From Maratus speciosus (lineage: Eukaryota; Arthropoda; Arachnida; Araneae; Salticidae): DNA of 64,000 bases. The translations under genes and the position numbers were made by a program. Every line of letters starts with the position of its first letter. Position 1 is the stretch's first letter. The DNA lies in NCBI GenBank assembly GCA_963932465.1, contig OZ010794.1, forward strand, positions 441,937,502-442,001,501. The letters run 5' to 3'. The notes under the pieces are model-generated. The model did no database searches. It was not told where the DNA came from and saw nothing but the letters and a program-made list of their open reading frames with translations. This document shows positions 11,330 through 24,261 of the stretch, piece after piece.

Positions 11330-11420
11330 TAGCAAGCTACGCTGGCGCTACGGCCGCTACTCTCGCGCTGCACGGTGGATGATTTACCGACGTGGAGACT
11401 CACACCGCTCGGCTTCCCCC
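11330..11420 (-). mobile_element. Possible Helitron-like 3' terminus, degraded
   Basis: ACTAACAGCCTTAGCAAGC followed by TACGCTGGCGCTACGGCCGC resembles the start of the 30568 element, but the terminal CTAG has become CTAA. Read on the minus strand it would be a 3' end. The extent is unknown. Confidence 0.3.
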
Positions 11421-11561
11421 CTCAAAGGGCAAGAAGTAGTGTGTCCCGCTGTCAAGTGAAGGAAAACGGAGCTTTCCTCTTTGGATTAACGCATTCCATT
11501 AATCTGCAAGGGATATGTAGGGGCATCCATTTTGTAGCCTGGTGGAAGTATAGAATTTTAA

Positions 11562-11796
11562 CCTCTTCGCTACTGAGTATTAATGCAGTATTATTAATTA
11601 TTACTGAATTATTCCTTCTCCCATTTGACTTCAGAGCAAGATTTTTATTTTATTTGCATTAGTTCGAATCTTAGACTTCGAAACATATGATTCTGATATC
11701 GATATGTAATTATGTGATATGTAATTATGTTCGAGTACCGTTAATAAAATGGGAAAAAACGGAGGTCCCCATTTGAGGACCAAAGGAGCGAAGAGG
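11562..11796. mobile_element. TTAA-flanked piggyBac-type MITE (235 bp)
   Basis: TTAA at 11558-11561 and 11797-11800, with matching ends CCTCTTCGCTAC and (reverse) CCTCTTCGCTCC. The right side carries GAGGACC and its near complement GGTCCCC. Non-coding. Confidence 0.7.
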
Positions 11797-11939
11797 TTAA
11801 AAAGTTCTTGAAGTAAAATAATCCTTGCGAGGTAGATTTCGACGTTAAGTACTAAAATCACCAACAAAACTTAAATCAAGATTAGAGATAAACACGGTTT
11901 CTACACTAAGAACGAGCTCTAGGGAGCTAAACTTTTTGT

Positions 11940-12583
11940 GAAAATTCTAATATACACGAATACACATACGCATGTATATGGAATAGGTTTAAAAATGACT
12001 AAAGCAAATTCAGATAACCGCAAACTGTTAAAATATGTTAATATTTCCATTGTCGGGTTTTTATCATGTTTTAATACGTTTCTTCAAACTCACATGACGT
12101 TACGTACTCACCTGTTGAGGTCCATTATATTTCCAATATGACGCAATATTTTTTTTTCTTTTAATTCGTCAAACTCTTTATTTCATTTTGAGTTTCCATG
12201 CGGAAATCTTGCTCTAGAAAACTTATGACGTAATATTCAATTTGTTTTCAATTCATCAAATTATTTAATTTTTCACGTGAAAATCTTACAATAGAAAAGC
12301 AAATGTTATGGTGAGAATTTTATTGCTTTTTTTTTAATTGTTGGCAACTGCTATAATGAAAATTATTTATTTTTTCCTGTCATTGTTTTGCAAGCTGGTT
12401 TTATAAGAATCATGTTAAGGCGGTATTCAAAATTATTAACCCTCCCCATTTCCATTCCCTTGGGCCGACTTTGCCCATTTTCAATCCCCGCCGAGATATT
12501 AGCCATCTCAAAGTTGTTGGCGAGTTTGAAGACAATCCGTGCATAATTGCGACTTTTATCGTGCGGACAAAATTTAGTACATA

Positions 12584-12590
<7 letters not shown>
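11940..12590. other. AT-rich DNA, no supported gene
   Basis: Short open frames only. A CACGTGAAAATCTT-type unit is seen twice (near 12195 and 12272), each followed by similar TTATGACG/ATGTTATG text, so a diverged tandem duplication is likely. Confidence 0.4.

Positions 12591-12594
<4 letters not shown>

Positions 12595-12637
<43 letters not shown>
12595..12637. repeat. Compound microsatellite (AC)n(AT)n
   Basis: About 14 AC units followed by about 7 AT units. Minus-strand open frames over it are Cys-Val repeats caused by the microsatellite. Confidence 0.95.
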
Positions 12638-12639
12638 AC

Positions 12640-13640
12640 CATTAATTAAACATAACCTACCACCATCAAAAGCCGTAATATTATGAATTAAAGCTGTAAG
12701 TATAAAAAAAGTGCCAAATAATTTATTATAAGAATTATTATGGACGAAAAAAGAAGAAAGTGGACACCGACAAATAATGGAAAAGCTTATATATTGAATT
12801 ACGTTATCAAGGGCACAGAATTCAATGATATAAGCAATATGGTTGTTTTCTGTGAGAAAAATAAGCTAAAGCTAAAATTATTTTTCCCTGTGCCCAAACA
12901 ACCATTATAATCAAGTGAATAGATTAGAAATGAAAACAGAATAAAAACAAATAATATGAAATGGAAAAACCAATAAAACCTGTTTCAATATTTATAGGAT
13001 ATAAAATAGAAATAATACACAACATACCGATTAATATTTCAGTATTTTTCAATATATCCACACGCACATGGCTCCCAAAATATCGTAAAGATTAAGGTGA
13101 ATAAAACAGTTAAGAAATCACAGTGATTGATACCAAAGGATGCAGTTAATACATTTTGAAAACCCATGGAAAATAAAATTTAATATAATATAAAATAAAA
13201 ATAAATAGAAAGTAATTACATTATTTAAAATAACTAAAATGCACTATTAAATTAATTAATTACTATATAACAATATCGTCAAAATTTAGCTTTAAAATCC
13301 ACCTGGTGTAGTAAATTATAACTGAAAAAGAGTTGCAAAAGACAAAAGTTATATCATATCGTCAAAAGACAAATTTTGGTGCTGCCATCTAGTAGTATTT
13401 TTATTATTCAAATGTCACAAGATAAACAATTGAAATCCTTAGAATGTAAAAATTTTGTTCAACAGCAAAACCAAACAAATCCTTATATATAGATAATTAT
13501 AAACCTAATATAAACCACACTATATATTTTTTAAAAAACTATTGTTAATAAAATTTAAAAAAAAAAGGATGCAAAATATTCTATTATCTTACTCATTTAA
13601 ACTACACTAAGAATTTAAATAATGCTATAACATTGAGAAT
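12640..13640. other. Very AT-rich DNA, no supported gene
   Basis: A short frame from 12740 (MDEKRRKWTPTNNGKAY...) runs about 56 codons but shows no domain and partly consists of an imperfect inverted repeat (GGGCACAGA ... TGTGCCC). Nothing else is recognised. Confidence 0.4.
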
Positions 13641-13641
13641 A

Positions 13642-13665
13642 TATAGCATATAGCTATATGCTATA
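13642..13665. repeat. Perfect 24-bp palindrome
   Basis: TATAGCATATAG followed directly by its exact reverse complement CTATATGCTATA, with no spacer. It could extrude as a cruciform; no function is shown. Confidence 0.9.
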
Positions 13666-13797
13666 AAGCAAAATAAATTCAATAATTAATAAAAATATAT
13701 TAAAAATAATATAAAAATCGTTAATAAAAACTATTATATATAAGATAATTATAAAATGAACAGGAAATAAAAAACATATGGAGGTATATAGAAGATT

Positions 13798-13825
13798 ATC
13801 ATATATATATATATATATATATATA
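13798..13825. repeat. (AT)n microsatellite
   Basis: An uninterrupted AT run of about 14 units. Confidence 0.95.
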
Positions 13826-13974
13826 AACTTTTTAGATGGGGGTGGTTTTGGGTTCCTGGGGTCATATAATAAAGTTATGAAGGAATTTTTCAAAAGTCGC
13901 ACCATGGTAACGACTGCAATAGGTAGTATTTCTTACGAAATCTACCTAAAAACTGTCTCTGCAATTTTTCTCTC

Positions 13975-14136
13975 TTTTTTAAACATATATTTTAGCCTTT
14001 TATTCCGTTTCATTTAAAATCTGCCACAATGTTTTTACAAAAATTACGATCCGCTAAGTTTTTTTGTCTCTTTTTTGTGGAGAACTTTTATCAAATACCA
14101 CATTTCTTTAAAAAGACTATGTTATAATGGAATATA
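13975..14136 (+). repeat. Direct repeat, partner at 25376-25512
   Basis: Both copies run TTTTAGC-TTTTATTCCGT, then CTGCCACAA-GTTTTTAC, then TTTAAAAAGACT-GTTATAATGGAA. The second copy is cut off by a Helitron end at 25515. Confidence 0.75.
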
Positions 14137-14231
14137 AAAACTATATAATACAATTTTAATTAAAATGTTGTTCAAAACAATCTATGCTGATGTACATTTT
14201 TTGGATGATGTTGGAAAAGGTGTCTGTAGTG

Positions 14232-14351
14232 CAGGGCCGAAACTAGGGGGGGGGGGTGCAGAGGAGGCATGTGCCCCGGGCGCCAGAACTAAAAGCGAAG
14301 GGAAGCGCCAAATGAAGAAAATGAATTTGTTTGTCGTATCATACAAAAATG

Positions 14352-14397
<46 letters not shown>

Positions 14398-14798
14398 TAT
14401 GGAGTTTGTGATTTCATATTATTTATCATTTTCATTATCTTTTAAAATCTCAAGCTAATGTTAAACCTATAACCTATAATGTTTAACCTATTTTCAAATT
14501 TGTGAAAATAAAAGTAACTTTATAAAAAAAAATCTCCAACCAAAATCGAAAAAGTAAACACTAATCCGGTTAGAATTCAATCTCATCTATTCTAAGCAAG
14601 AAAAAAATCATTTGAAACTATTAATATGCGAGTGATAAATTTTAAAAAGAAAGCTCCAATAGGTTTAACATGAGCGATCCAGTTTCTTCGTGTGACTAGT
14701 GTAGAGCCTTAACGCTCAAGCTAATGTTAATCCTATTGGAGCGTTGTTTACATATTTCTTGCTAGCATTTTACTTATTATTAATTGATTTTTTTTAAG

Positions 14799-14841
<43 letters not shown>

Positions 14842-14937
14842 ACAGGGTACCTGTGGTCAATAACCTATATTGTGCGTGAGGAGGGGGAAGCGCCAAAATA
14901 CCTGTTTGTTACTGGAAAAGGGCTAGTTTCGGTCCTG
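14232..14937. mobile_element. hAT-type MITE with exact 8-bp target duplication
   Basis: Ends CAGGGCCGAAACTAG and (reverse) CAGGACCGAAACTAG are flanked on both sides by CTGTAGTG (14224-14231 and 14938-14945). It contains (AT)n at 14350-14400, a poly-T at 14800-14839 and a hairpin at 14652-14746 (GCTCCAATAGG-TTAACAT and its inverse). A relative lies at 31373-31979. No coding capacity. Confidence 0.9.
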
Positions 14938-14958
14938 CTGTAGTGTTTGTCTCTTTTT

Positions 14959-15565
14959 AACACTTTCCAACAAAGTTGAAAAGTGTTTATGCATTCGATT
15001 TGTCTGTCCGTCTAGCCGTCTGTACTCGCTCTAACTCCCGTAAATATACTCGGATCGTTCTGAAATTTTTGGATGTTAGTGACCTCTACCATAGAACGAA
15101 CTCTATTGCAAATGAAGTTTGTAGCATGTTTAGTTCATTTACAGGGGCAGTCAAAAGTTTTCCGTTACATTACGGCCTATGGGAAAGAACGGTTTCAAAT
15201 GATTTTTAATGATATTACACGCTTTCAAACGCAATAAAAGTGATATGCATTTATCAAGTGCACTAAAATATGCATTCCGTAGAATATGCGCTGCAAAGAA
15301 TAAATATTATTCATTTACAGGGCCATACAAAAGAATTCCGTTACATAATGATATACGGGTGGAGGGAATTTTTTCCGGCGTATTTTAATTATGTTAAATT
15401 ATTTTATGTATAATGGAATTGATATACGTCGCTGAGGTTTACTATAACTTATTTCATGTATAATACCAAGTGCATAGCATTTACAGGGACACACAAAAGA
15501 TTTCAGATTCTATATTGTATCCGAAGTATTGTACGGTAGCGATGATTGCTGGAAAATTCATTTTT
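14959..15565 (+). repeat. Hairpin-headed repeat unit 1 (607-bp tandem copy)
   Basis: It starts with the hairpin AACACTTTCC-AAC-AAA-GTT-GAAAAGTGTT, followed by GTCTGTCCGTCT and then spaced cores TTTACAGGGNCA-ACAAAAG near 15135, 15310 and 15478. The whole unit repeats from 15566 with a period of 607. Open frames of 77-98 codons inside are repeat-derived and have no domain. Confidence 0.75.
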
Positions 15566-16331
15566 AACACTTTCAACAAAGTTGAAAAGTGTTTATGCAT
15601 TCGGTTTGTCTGTCCGTCTGACCGTCTGTACGCGCTCTAACTCCCGTAAATATATTCGGATCGTTCTGAACTTTTTGGATGTTAGTGACCTCTACCATAG
15701 CACGAGCCCTATTGCAAATGAAGTTTGTAGCATGTTTAGTTCATTTACAGGGACAGTCAAAAGTTTTCCGTTACATTACGGCCTATGGGAAAAATCGTTT
15801 AAAATGATTTTTAATGATGTTATATGCTTTCAAATAAAATAAAATCGATATGCTTTAATCAAGTGCACTAAAATATGCATTCTGTAGAATATGTGGCGCA
15901 AAGAATAAATATTATTCATTTACACGGCCACACAAAAGAATTCCGTTACATAATGATATACGGGTGGAGGGAATTTTTACCGGCGTACTTTAATTGTGCT
16001 AAATTATTTCATGTATAATGAAATTGATATACGTCGCTGAGTTTTACTATAACTTATTTCATGTGTAATACGAAGCGCATAGCATTTACAGGGACACCAA
16101 AAGATTTCAGATACTATATTGTATCCGAAGTACTGTACGGTAGCGATGATTGCTGGAAATGCATTTTTAATTATGTTATGCGCTTTTATGTTTCCCTATA
16201 TTTATGCATTGTATACGGCGGTATATGCAAGCGGTGTGTATAAATGCTGTAATTCATATACAGGGCTACACAAAAGAATTCGTAATGGTTACTGGGTATG
16301 ATTGTAAATTGCTTAAAGGTGGTTTTGAAAT
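15566..16331 (+). repeat. Hairpin-headed repeat unit 2, interrupted by the 8.46-kb element
   Basis: Second copy of the 607-bp unit with hairpin AACACTTTC-AACAAAGTT-GAAAAGTGTT. Further ACAGGG-type cores are at 15923, 16088 and 16260. The last unit is broken at GAGTTATG by the element 16340-24797 and continues at 24806. Confidence 0.7.
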
Positions 16332-16339
16332 GAGTTATG
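16332..16339 (+). repeat. Left target-site duplication of the 8.46-kb element
   Basis: GAGTTATG, repeated exactly at 24798-24805. Confidence 0.85.
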
Positions 16340-17164
16340 CAGGGTCGTACTGGCCCACCGGGCAACGAGGCAACTGCCCGGTGCGCCCATCGTCACTTTT
16401 TTTTTTTTTTTTTTTTTTTTTTTAAGCACGCTTCAAGTTCTGTATTCTGAAACGCATAAAATTTTCATAGATTTTCATTTGGAAAATTAAAAAGTAATGC
16501 TTTTTATTTTTTAAAGTATAGTATAAGCAAACTATGTGTGATCAAAGACAATTAGATAACCCAATTTCGAGATAACATAAGTTATCGACAATCAGATATG
16601 CCATTCTTAAACATTGTATCCTGACCAGACCTTGTTTCAAAGCCTGTACTAATGATAAATTCTAAGAAAAATAATATTAAGTATTCACTTATTTAGATAT
16701 ACACCTAAATTTCTGCTCGAAGAATGCTTCTAATAAGTGTCTAATAAGTTTGCATATTTTCTTTTCTGCGTCTAAGTATTGAGCGTCCCTGGTGTTGCCA
16801 GGTATTTTTGTATTTATGCCTTTTGCACAAGTACGAAACACCGTAAACGACGAAACACCGTATAAGAAACAGATTCTCATTTTAAATGGATTCATTGACA
16901 GAAACTTCGATAGTCATGGCGCCCAGGTCCAGATTTTATTCAGTACCCCGAAGAATAGTAACTTCCACATAAATTAATATTAGAATTAATGGCGTATTTA
17001 GCATATTTTCTGTCAAATGTTTGGCGCCCTGGGTGGCTGCCCGGTAGTTTGATATTTCTGCTTTTATTGCGAAAGTACAAAAGACAAAAGATAGAAAAAA
17101 AAAAAAGGGAATTCCGATTTAAGACAGGAGATTTTCATTTTAATTTCATTTGGTCCCATTGTCA

Positions 17165-19273
17165 GAGCGATGGCTTTGGTAATCATGGCGCCCTTGGTCA
17201 GATTTTTTTAAGCGTTTTTGTAAAAATAACTTTCAAAAAATTAATATCGTGTTTTTGTAAGCATGGCGCCCTTGGTCAGATTTTTTCAGCGTCTCTGTAA
17301 AAATAAGTTTCTAAAACTAATATTTTTTTTTTGTAATCATGGAGCTCTTGGTCAGATTTTTTCAGCGCCTCTGTAAAAATAATTTTCAAAAAATTAATAT
17401 CGTTTTTTTTAATCACGGCGCCTTTAGTCAGATTTTTTTTCAGCGCCTCTGTAAAAATGCCTTTCAAAAAACTATTTCTCTAATCATGGCGCCCTTGGAT
17501 AGATTTTTTTTAGCGCCTCTCTAAAAAAAAATTTAAAAAACTAATATCGCGTTTTGTAATCATGGCGCCCTTAGTCAGATTTTTTTAGCGCCTCTGTAAA
17601 AATAACTTTTAAAAAACTAATATCGTGTTTTTGTAATCATGGCGCCCTTGGTAAATTTTTTTTCAGCGCCTCTGTAAAAATGCCTTTCAAAAAACTATTA
17701 TCGTGTTTTTCTAATAATGGCGCCCTTGTACAGATTTTTTTCAGCGCCTCTGTAAAAATAAATTTCAAAAAACCATATTGTGTTTTTGTAACAATGGTGA
17801 CCTTGGTCAGATTTTTTCAGCGCCTGTGTAAAAATAAATTTTCAAAAACTAATATCGTGTTTTTCTAATCATGGCGCCCTTGGACAGATTTTTTTCAGCG
17901 CCTGTGTAAAAATAAATTTTCAAAAACTAATATCGTATTTTTCTAATCATGGCGCCCTTGGACAGATTTTTTTTCAGCGCCTCTGTAAAAATGTCTTTCA
18001 AAAAGTTATTATTGTGTTTTTCTAATCATGGCGCCCTTGGTCATATTTTTCAGCGCCTCTGTAAAAATAAGTTTCAGAAAACTAATTTCGTGTCTTTTAA
18101 TCATGGCGCCCTTAATCAGATATTTTCAGCGCCTCTGTAAGATAATAACTTTCAAAAAACTAACATGTGTATTTGTAATCATGGCGCCCTTGGTCACATT
18201 TTTCTTTTAGCGCCTCTGTAAAAATGCTTTTCAAAAAACTATTATTGTGTTTTTCTAATAATGGCGCCCTTGTACAGATTTTTTTCAGTGCCTCTGTAAA
18301 AATAAATTCCAAAAAACCATATTGTGTTTTTGTTACGATGGTGCCCTTGGTCAGATTTTTTCAGCGCCTCTGTAAAAATAAATTTTTAAAAACTAATATC
18401 GTGTTTTTCTAATCATGGCGCCCTTGGACAGATTTTTTTCAGCGCCTCTGTAAAACTGTCTTTCAAAAAGTTATTATCGTGTTTTTCTAATCATGGCGCC
18501 CTTGGTCATATTTTTTTCAGCGCCTCTGTAAAAATAAATTTCAAAAAACTATATTGTATTTGTGTAATCATGGCACGCTTGGTCAGTTTTTTTCAGCGCC
18601 TCTGTAAAAATAAGTTTCAAAAAACTGATATCGGGTTTTTGCAATCATGGCACCCTTAATCAGAGATTTTTCAGCGCCTCTGTAAAAATGCCTTTCAAAA
18701 TGCTATTATCGTGTTTTTGAAATCATGGCGCCCTTGGACAGATTTTCTTCAGCGCCTCTGTAAAAATGCCTTTTAAAAAAAGTAATATCGTGTTTTTATA
18801 ATCATGGCACACTTGGTCAGATTTTTTTCAGCGCCTCTAAAAATAAATTTCAAAAAACTATATCGTGTTTTTGTAATCATGGCGCCCTTCATCAAATATT
18901 TTTCAGCGCCTCTGTAAAAATAAGTTTAAAAAAATTAATATCGTATTTTTGTAATCATGGCGCCCTTTGTTCATTTTTTCAGCACCTCTGTAAAAATAAC
19001 TTTCAAAAAACTAATATCGTGTTTTCGTAATCATGGCGCCCTTGGTGAGATTTTTTCAGCGCCCCTGTAAAATTAATTTTCAAAAAACTAATATCATGCT
19101 TTTGTAATCATGGCGCCCTTGGTAAGGTTTTTTTTTCAGCGCCTCTGTAAAAATAACTTTGAAAAAACTAATATTGTGTTTTTGTAATCATGGTGCCCTT
19201 GGTCACTTGGTCAGATTTTTTTCAGCGCCTCTGCAAAAATAACTTTAAAAAAACTGCTATCGTGATTTTGTAA
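17165..19273 (+). repeat. 76-bp satellite array, about 27 units
   Basis: Unit core: AATCATGGCGCCCTTGGTCAG, T-run, CAGCGCCTCTGTAAAAAT, then TTTCAAAAAACTA and ATCGTGTTTTTGT. Spacing is about 76-78 bases throughout. Degenerate starts appear from about 16913. Open frames of 60-100 codons in it are repeat artefacts. Some units share private variants (e.g. GTACAGATTTTTTTCAG, GGACAG), which suggests block duplication. Confidence 0.95.
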
Positions 19274-19280
19274 TTTCAAT

Positions 19281-19312
19281 CCTCCCCCCCCCCCCCCCCC
19301 CACACACACACA
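19281..19312. repeat. Poly-C followed by (CA)n
   Basis: About 18 C residues and then about six CA units immediately after the satellite. Confidence 0.9.
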
Positions 19313-19509
19313 TGGATTCTACTAAACTGGAGCATTCCATAATTTTTTAATGATAATATAAGTTAGACCGCCAAGACTAATTCTTCACAAGATTTCGCAA
19401 TGGAAACTTGTGTAAATTTTGTTTTTGAAAGAAGAAAATGTTAAATTTTCATATCTATTTAGAAATTCGATTACATTTTTAGCATCCGAAAATGCCAATA
19501 TCTAAAAAC

Positions 19510-19512
<3 letters not shown>

Positions 19513-19557
<45 letters not shown>
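19513..19557. repeat. Poly-A tract (about 45 bases)
   Basis: An uninterrupted A run; no retroposon body or polyadenylation context is recognised next to it. Confidence 0.9.
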
Positions 19558-19559
<2 letters not shown>

Positions 19560-19562
<3 letters not shown>

Positions 19563-21146
19563 TGCTTGACCGCTTTAAACTTCAAACACCATCCCGATTT
19601 ATAAATTGAAAAATACACATGTAATTAAAATAAATAGATAAACCACTAAAATTGTAAAAGTCGTTTTACTAAAGAATGGATGAATATAAGTAAGGAGAAG
19701 TGCAAATGTGTTTGTGTTCAGTTTTCAATGCTGTTAGTCAATAACGTGGGAGTTCCTAAGAAGACAAATTACCATTTCGGCAGAGTTTCAACTTGGTATG
19801 GGTTCTATAGAAACCCAATGGTTTCTGTAGTAATACCAGATGTGACACTTTTATTAATTATACCGTATTCCGAGATTTCTGGAGAAAATAGAAATCGGGT
19901 GTGAGGTATTTTCCCATGAAATACTAATTAACACACGACACATGCTCGGCGTACAGGCATCTGCGAACGTTAAAAACGAAAAATAAAATATTGAATTAAG
20001 CAACTGTTATAGCAGTTTTATAATGTTTTGTGTAATAAAACAAGCAGTGTATTACACAAAATTCCTCTTCAGTCGAGGATTCTTAATTGTTTTACATCTC
20101 CAAAACTTTTGACGACATTATTAAATAATTTTCATTGATACATACATCAAATTTTTAAAAATTCCCATTAAGGTGAAAACGAAAAATAACTTTTCCAGTT
20201 AAACCTTATCATTTTTTAGATACATTTCTTCTTTTCAAGATATCGAGTAAAAAATAACTGCAAAATAATGAACACATATAAGCTTAATTGCGGTAGGAAA
20301 AAATGTGTTATTCTTCTTCTTTTCAATTTTTTCCCACAAAAAATATTTCTAAAATATAGACTTAATTTTATATGAAGTGTTAAAATCTTACGAGTGTGTG
20401 AAGTGTTAAAATCTTGAGTACACAGAAAAAAGATGTTAAAAATGTGAATTTCCCGAGAAGATATTTTAAATATATGAATACATCAAAAGTCCATAGACTT
20501 AACATTACGGAGAAGAATTTCGAAGCTGAGTGACCAGCCCTCTTAAGTATTTCTATTTTCTTTGACTTTGCTTTTTATTTTTAATACAATGCTAAAATAT
20601 AATTTTGATACATATTACTTTTAAAAAATGCAAATATATTTGACGCTATTGCCGTTCTTCTAGTGCGTTTTGTGTGTGTGTGTGTGTGTGCGCGCGCGCG
20701 CGTGAGTTGCGGCGGCCATTGTAGTTTAAATTTGGCTTATCTGAAATTAAAACAAACAGTAATTTTTAATTAAATATGACTTATTTTAGTGACTAGACCA
20801 GACAAAGTGTGGAAATATTCAACTTTTATCGTAGAAAAATACTGATTTTTGATGATAAAAAAAAAAAAAAAAATCCTCAATGCACTGCATAATTATATAA
20901 GAAAAAAAGCTGACAAAATTAGAAGGGAAACAATTCAGTTATTTTAAAGTAATCGTGTTGTGGTCGTCTTTTTAAAAAATGCAATCGTCTATTCCAAATT
21001 TTCGCCACATAAAGAAGTCTTAATTCCGTTGATAAAGCTGCTAAAATAAAAACTCGATTTTCCGAAATTTATAAGTTATGTTCTCAAAAAAGTATTTTTT
21101 AACGTTCAATAATGCGAAAATTTCTGCTTATTTGCAAACATAAAAA
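19560..21146. other. AT-rich interior of the 8.46-kb element, no supported gene
   Basis: A hairpin at 20026-20061 has a perfect 12-bp stem (TTTTGTGTAATA and inverse). (GT)n(GC)n lies at about 20669-20703. AAGTGTTAAAATCTTA-type text is duplicated near 20375-20415. The open frame at 19680-19904 has no domain. Confidence 0.5.
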
Positions 21147-21594
21147 TAGTGTTCGACAGAAACCGAATTTCGGTACCTTCCTAGTTTCGAGCGAAAACGA
21201 AAGCGAAACGGTTTTAAAAATAATTTCAAAGTAATTAACATAAACATACATATATGCATGTTATCTGAATAATGTTTTGCGTAGAAACGGCAGTAAATAA
21301 TTATTAATTAAAAAATAATTTGATTGAAATAAAAATGAATTAAATATAAGGAGCTATAAACATAAAAATTATTAAAAAATAATTTAATTTAAAAATAACG
21401 AATTTAATCAATATTAGCAATATCTTCTAGATTTATCACTTTGTATGTGAATACATAGTATGTGCGGCTCTTTGGATGGGAGTACCGTTTGGGAGAGGCA
21501 GTTATAGTAATACCGAATATTCGGCAGTACTTTCGCCGAAACTAAGATTTTGGGCTGAAAACGAAAATGAAACTGAATATTTGGCCAAACTCTA
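21147..21594. mobile_element. hAT-like MITE with TTCGG-rich ends
   Basis: Left end TAGTGTTCGACAGAAACCGA and right end (reverse) TAGAGTTTGGCCAAATATTC are diverged TIRs followed by AAACGAAA/TTCGGTA motifs. Flanks CATAAAAA and TATAAAAG match at 6 of 8 positions, a plausible aged target duplication. Non-coding. Confidence 0.55.
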
Positions 21595-21929
21595 TATAAA
21601 AGAATGAGACTTTCAGGCTTGGTTATTTGAGTAATTTGTAATACAATCGATTCTTTTCTTTAAATTAATTACATTACATCTTGAGTTAATATTGATTGTT
21701 GTCTCGTGACAACAGTTCTCTTCCTCTTCCCCGACTGTCGCGTCCGGAAATTCGGTTCAAAACGCCACCTTTGACAGCATTTTCTGAAGGATCTTTTGCT
21801 TTTCTCCAAAAATATAAAAGACAGTTCGATTACAAAGTGTCTGAGGGCAATAAAAAATAGCTGGTGTTTTCGGCCACGTAAATCAGTCAGCAGTTGTAAT
21901 GAAATTTAATGAAAACCTTTAAGCTTTAA

Positions 21930-22345
21930 GGGTGTATTCCGATCCAAACTGCTTATTTTCTGATTCATTTTAAAATTCATTTTTGCTCTCAAATGCATCA
22001 AACTTGGAAATTGTCTTATTTAGAAACTATATAATGTGCGGTGCTCCTTAATTTTTTGATAAATGCAAAAAATACTGTAAAAAACGCTGTCGAAGTTGGC
22101 GTTTTGAACCGAATTTTCCGAAGCGGGCGATCTGGGAAGGAAAAAAATGGTCATACTGAGAAAATAATTGTTTAAAAATCAAATTCTAATTAATTGAGCT
22201 GAAAATGAAATCACACTGCATGTTAAACATGTCTTCAGAAATCACCCCAGCAAGTTTCATGTTTTTACTTTTAAAAATGAGTCTGAAAATGTCTCAGAAA
22301 ATTTCGAGCTGTTGAGGGTGGAAAAATATTTTTTCGAATACACCC
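21930..22345. mobile_element. TTAA-flanked MITE with GGGTGTATTC ends
   Basis: TTAA at 21926-21929 and 22346-22349 flank GGGTGTATTCC and, reversed, GGGTGTATTCG. Near 22085-22130 it holds CGTTTTGAACCGAATT, whose inverse lies outside the element at 21731-21790 and also near 5280 in the GGGCC-type hAT. Confidence 0.65.
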
Positions 22346-23956
22346 TTAAAACAAAACTTATCATGCAATAAAATTCAAGTAATACTACTTTTAAAAATAA
22401 TATATTCAACGTAATACTTTTAAAGAATTATTACTTTCCGAAGATTTTCTGTCTCCCGCCCCCCTTGCCCTGCTTACATAGAGGAATCGCGGTAAAAAGA
22501 ACAAGATCCTTGAAAAACAGAAACAACTCCATTATTGGGCACAGTCTTTGTAAGTTTGCTCATTTGAAAGGAAACCTAAATGCATTATGTTCCAAAGAAA
22601 AGAGAGTACCGATATCAGACATCTATTGTCCACTCCACAGAAACTGGAAATGCACGTGTTTCTAATTTTCAACCGATAGTCGGTGTAAATAAAGTGCCCC
22701 TGATGTGAAATCTGCTTCGTTTGTCTCGTTCCATCCAGTGTTAAAGAACTACTCCGTCTTTATATTATTTGCCTGTGTTTCGAGTTATTTACTTATTTTA
22801 GTGTAATCTTAAACATTTTTCGTAAGCTTGTGCTTCGTACTATTTAAAAAATAGTGTACAGTACACAATTTTATAAAATATCATGACCATCATAGCTCAG
22901 ATATGCTGATGTTGTATACTGCATAACAAGAACTGTGAATTGTCCATGGAAAAACAATATAAGGTAAGTTTACTTATATTAATTTTTTTTAATTGTGCTT
23001 CTTTCACAAGAGAGTTTATCAGTTTGAATTTTTGCGAAATCTTCAAAATTTGTCTAGTCTAATGTATTTCGTTATTTTCTCTTTATAACTGTTGAGGGAA
23101 AAAAAAAAGTCTGGGATGAAAATTAAATGACATTTTTAATATTTCCCGAAATATTTATTTGTTACTACAAACTAAATTGAATAATAACAAAAACTGTAGT
23201 AATAATATATTAAAGAATATTTGTCTTTCATGCAATTGCAGACTATATATAGATATTTAACTGTTTAAATAGAAGGATTCAAACCAAACGCTTCTCTATG
23301 ATATCTTTTTAATGTTGAAAAAATAAAGAATTACTACAATTTTTAAAAATAATTCACGTAAAATAGACGTCATTCTTTCCCTGAACGAAAATAACTTTTC
23401 TGAAATTTTTTACATAATTAGTATTTGTATCCTAGAGATTGTATTATATAAAATATTATTGAATTGTATAAAATAATATTTTGCACTTTTGTGTTTTGAC
23501 CCAACGAAATCGCTTTTGTTTGTTTTATTTTAATATTTTATTTTCCATTTGGAGATAATTGTATGGAGATTGTTATTCGGGTATCCGGGATAAAGTTTGA
23601 ATTAACTCATTAGATAAGGTGAGCGGAATTCGAAAATAGAGATAGATTTTTTAGAAAAGTGTGGTGGAAAACAAATACCTCTAAGTTGGCAACACTGATC
23701 TAACATCAGAAGTGCAATGTTTTGCGAAAACTATTTTTGTGCATATTACATTTCTATAGTATAAAATACTAATTTAGGTGTCATAATTATTTTAGGAATA
23801 AAGTTTTCGCTATAGCAATATACTAGTATATATTTTTAAATAAATTTTTTATACATAATTTATATAGTATGTATGTGTGTATGTATATATACAGTATATA
23901 TATATATATATATACAGTATACATATATATACAGTATATATATATATATATATATA
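22346..23956. other. AT-rich DNA, no supported gene; one donor-like site
   Basis: A frame at 22465-22665 (66 codons, Cys-containing) matches no domain I know. ATGGAAAAACAATATAAG followed by GTAAGT at about 22945-22975 is donor-like but isolated. The right side is (TA)n-rich (23870-23956). Confidence 0.4.
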
Positions 23957-24225
23957 CAGTAAAACCTCTCTAAAGCGACCACATTCCGTTCAAATAAAAA
24001 TTGGTCGCTCCAAGAGGACATGTTTAAATCTAGAGTTTAATTGTTGAAAAAAGGTAACAATTAATGTTATTAAAATTTATTTTTCACATTAGGAAAAAAA
24101 AAGTATCAAAACAAAAGTTAATTACTGCAGAGTGTAAAATGAATACATTGACGTTTGCTTTGATTTTACGGTTTATCTTTGATAACTTTTATTTCTAAGT
24201 CCTTTCGAAGTTCAGTAAATAAATG

Positions 24226-24261
<36 letters not shown>

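Noticed and set aside
11655..11680. GTTCGAATC, tRNA B-box like word
   Set aside because: No A box, no acceptor or anticodon stem around it.
12363..12622. Cys-Val-rich minus-strand frames
   Set aside because: Produced by the (AC)n microsatellite.
17276..18412. Several 60-100 codon open frames in the 76-bp array
   Set aside because: Their lengths follow the repeat period, the peptides are translated satellite units, and both strands give equally long frames.
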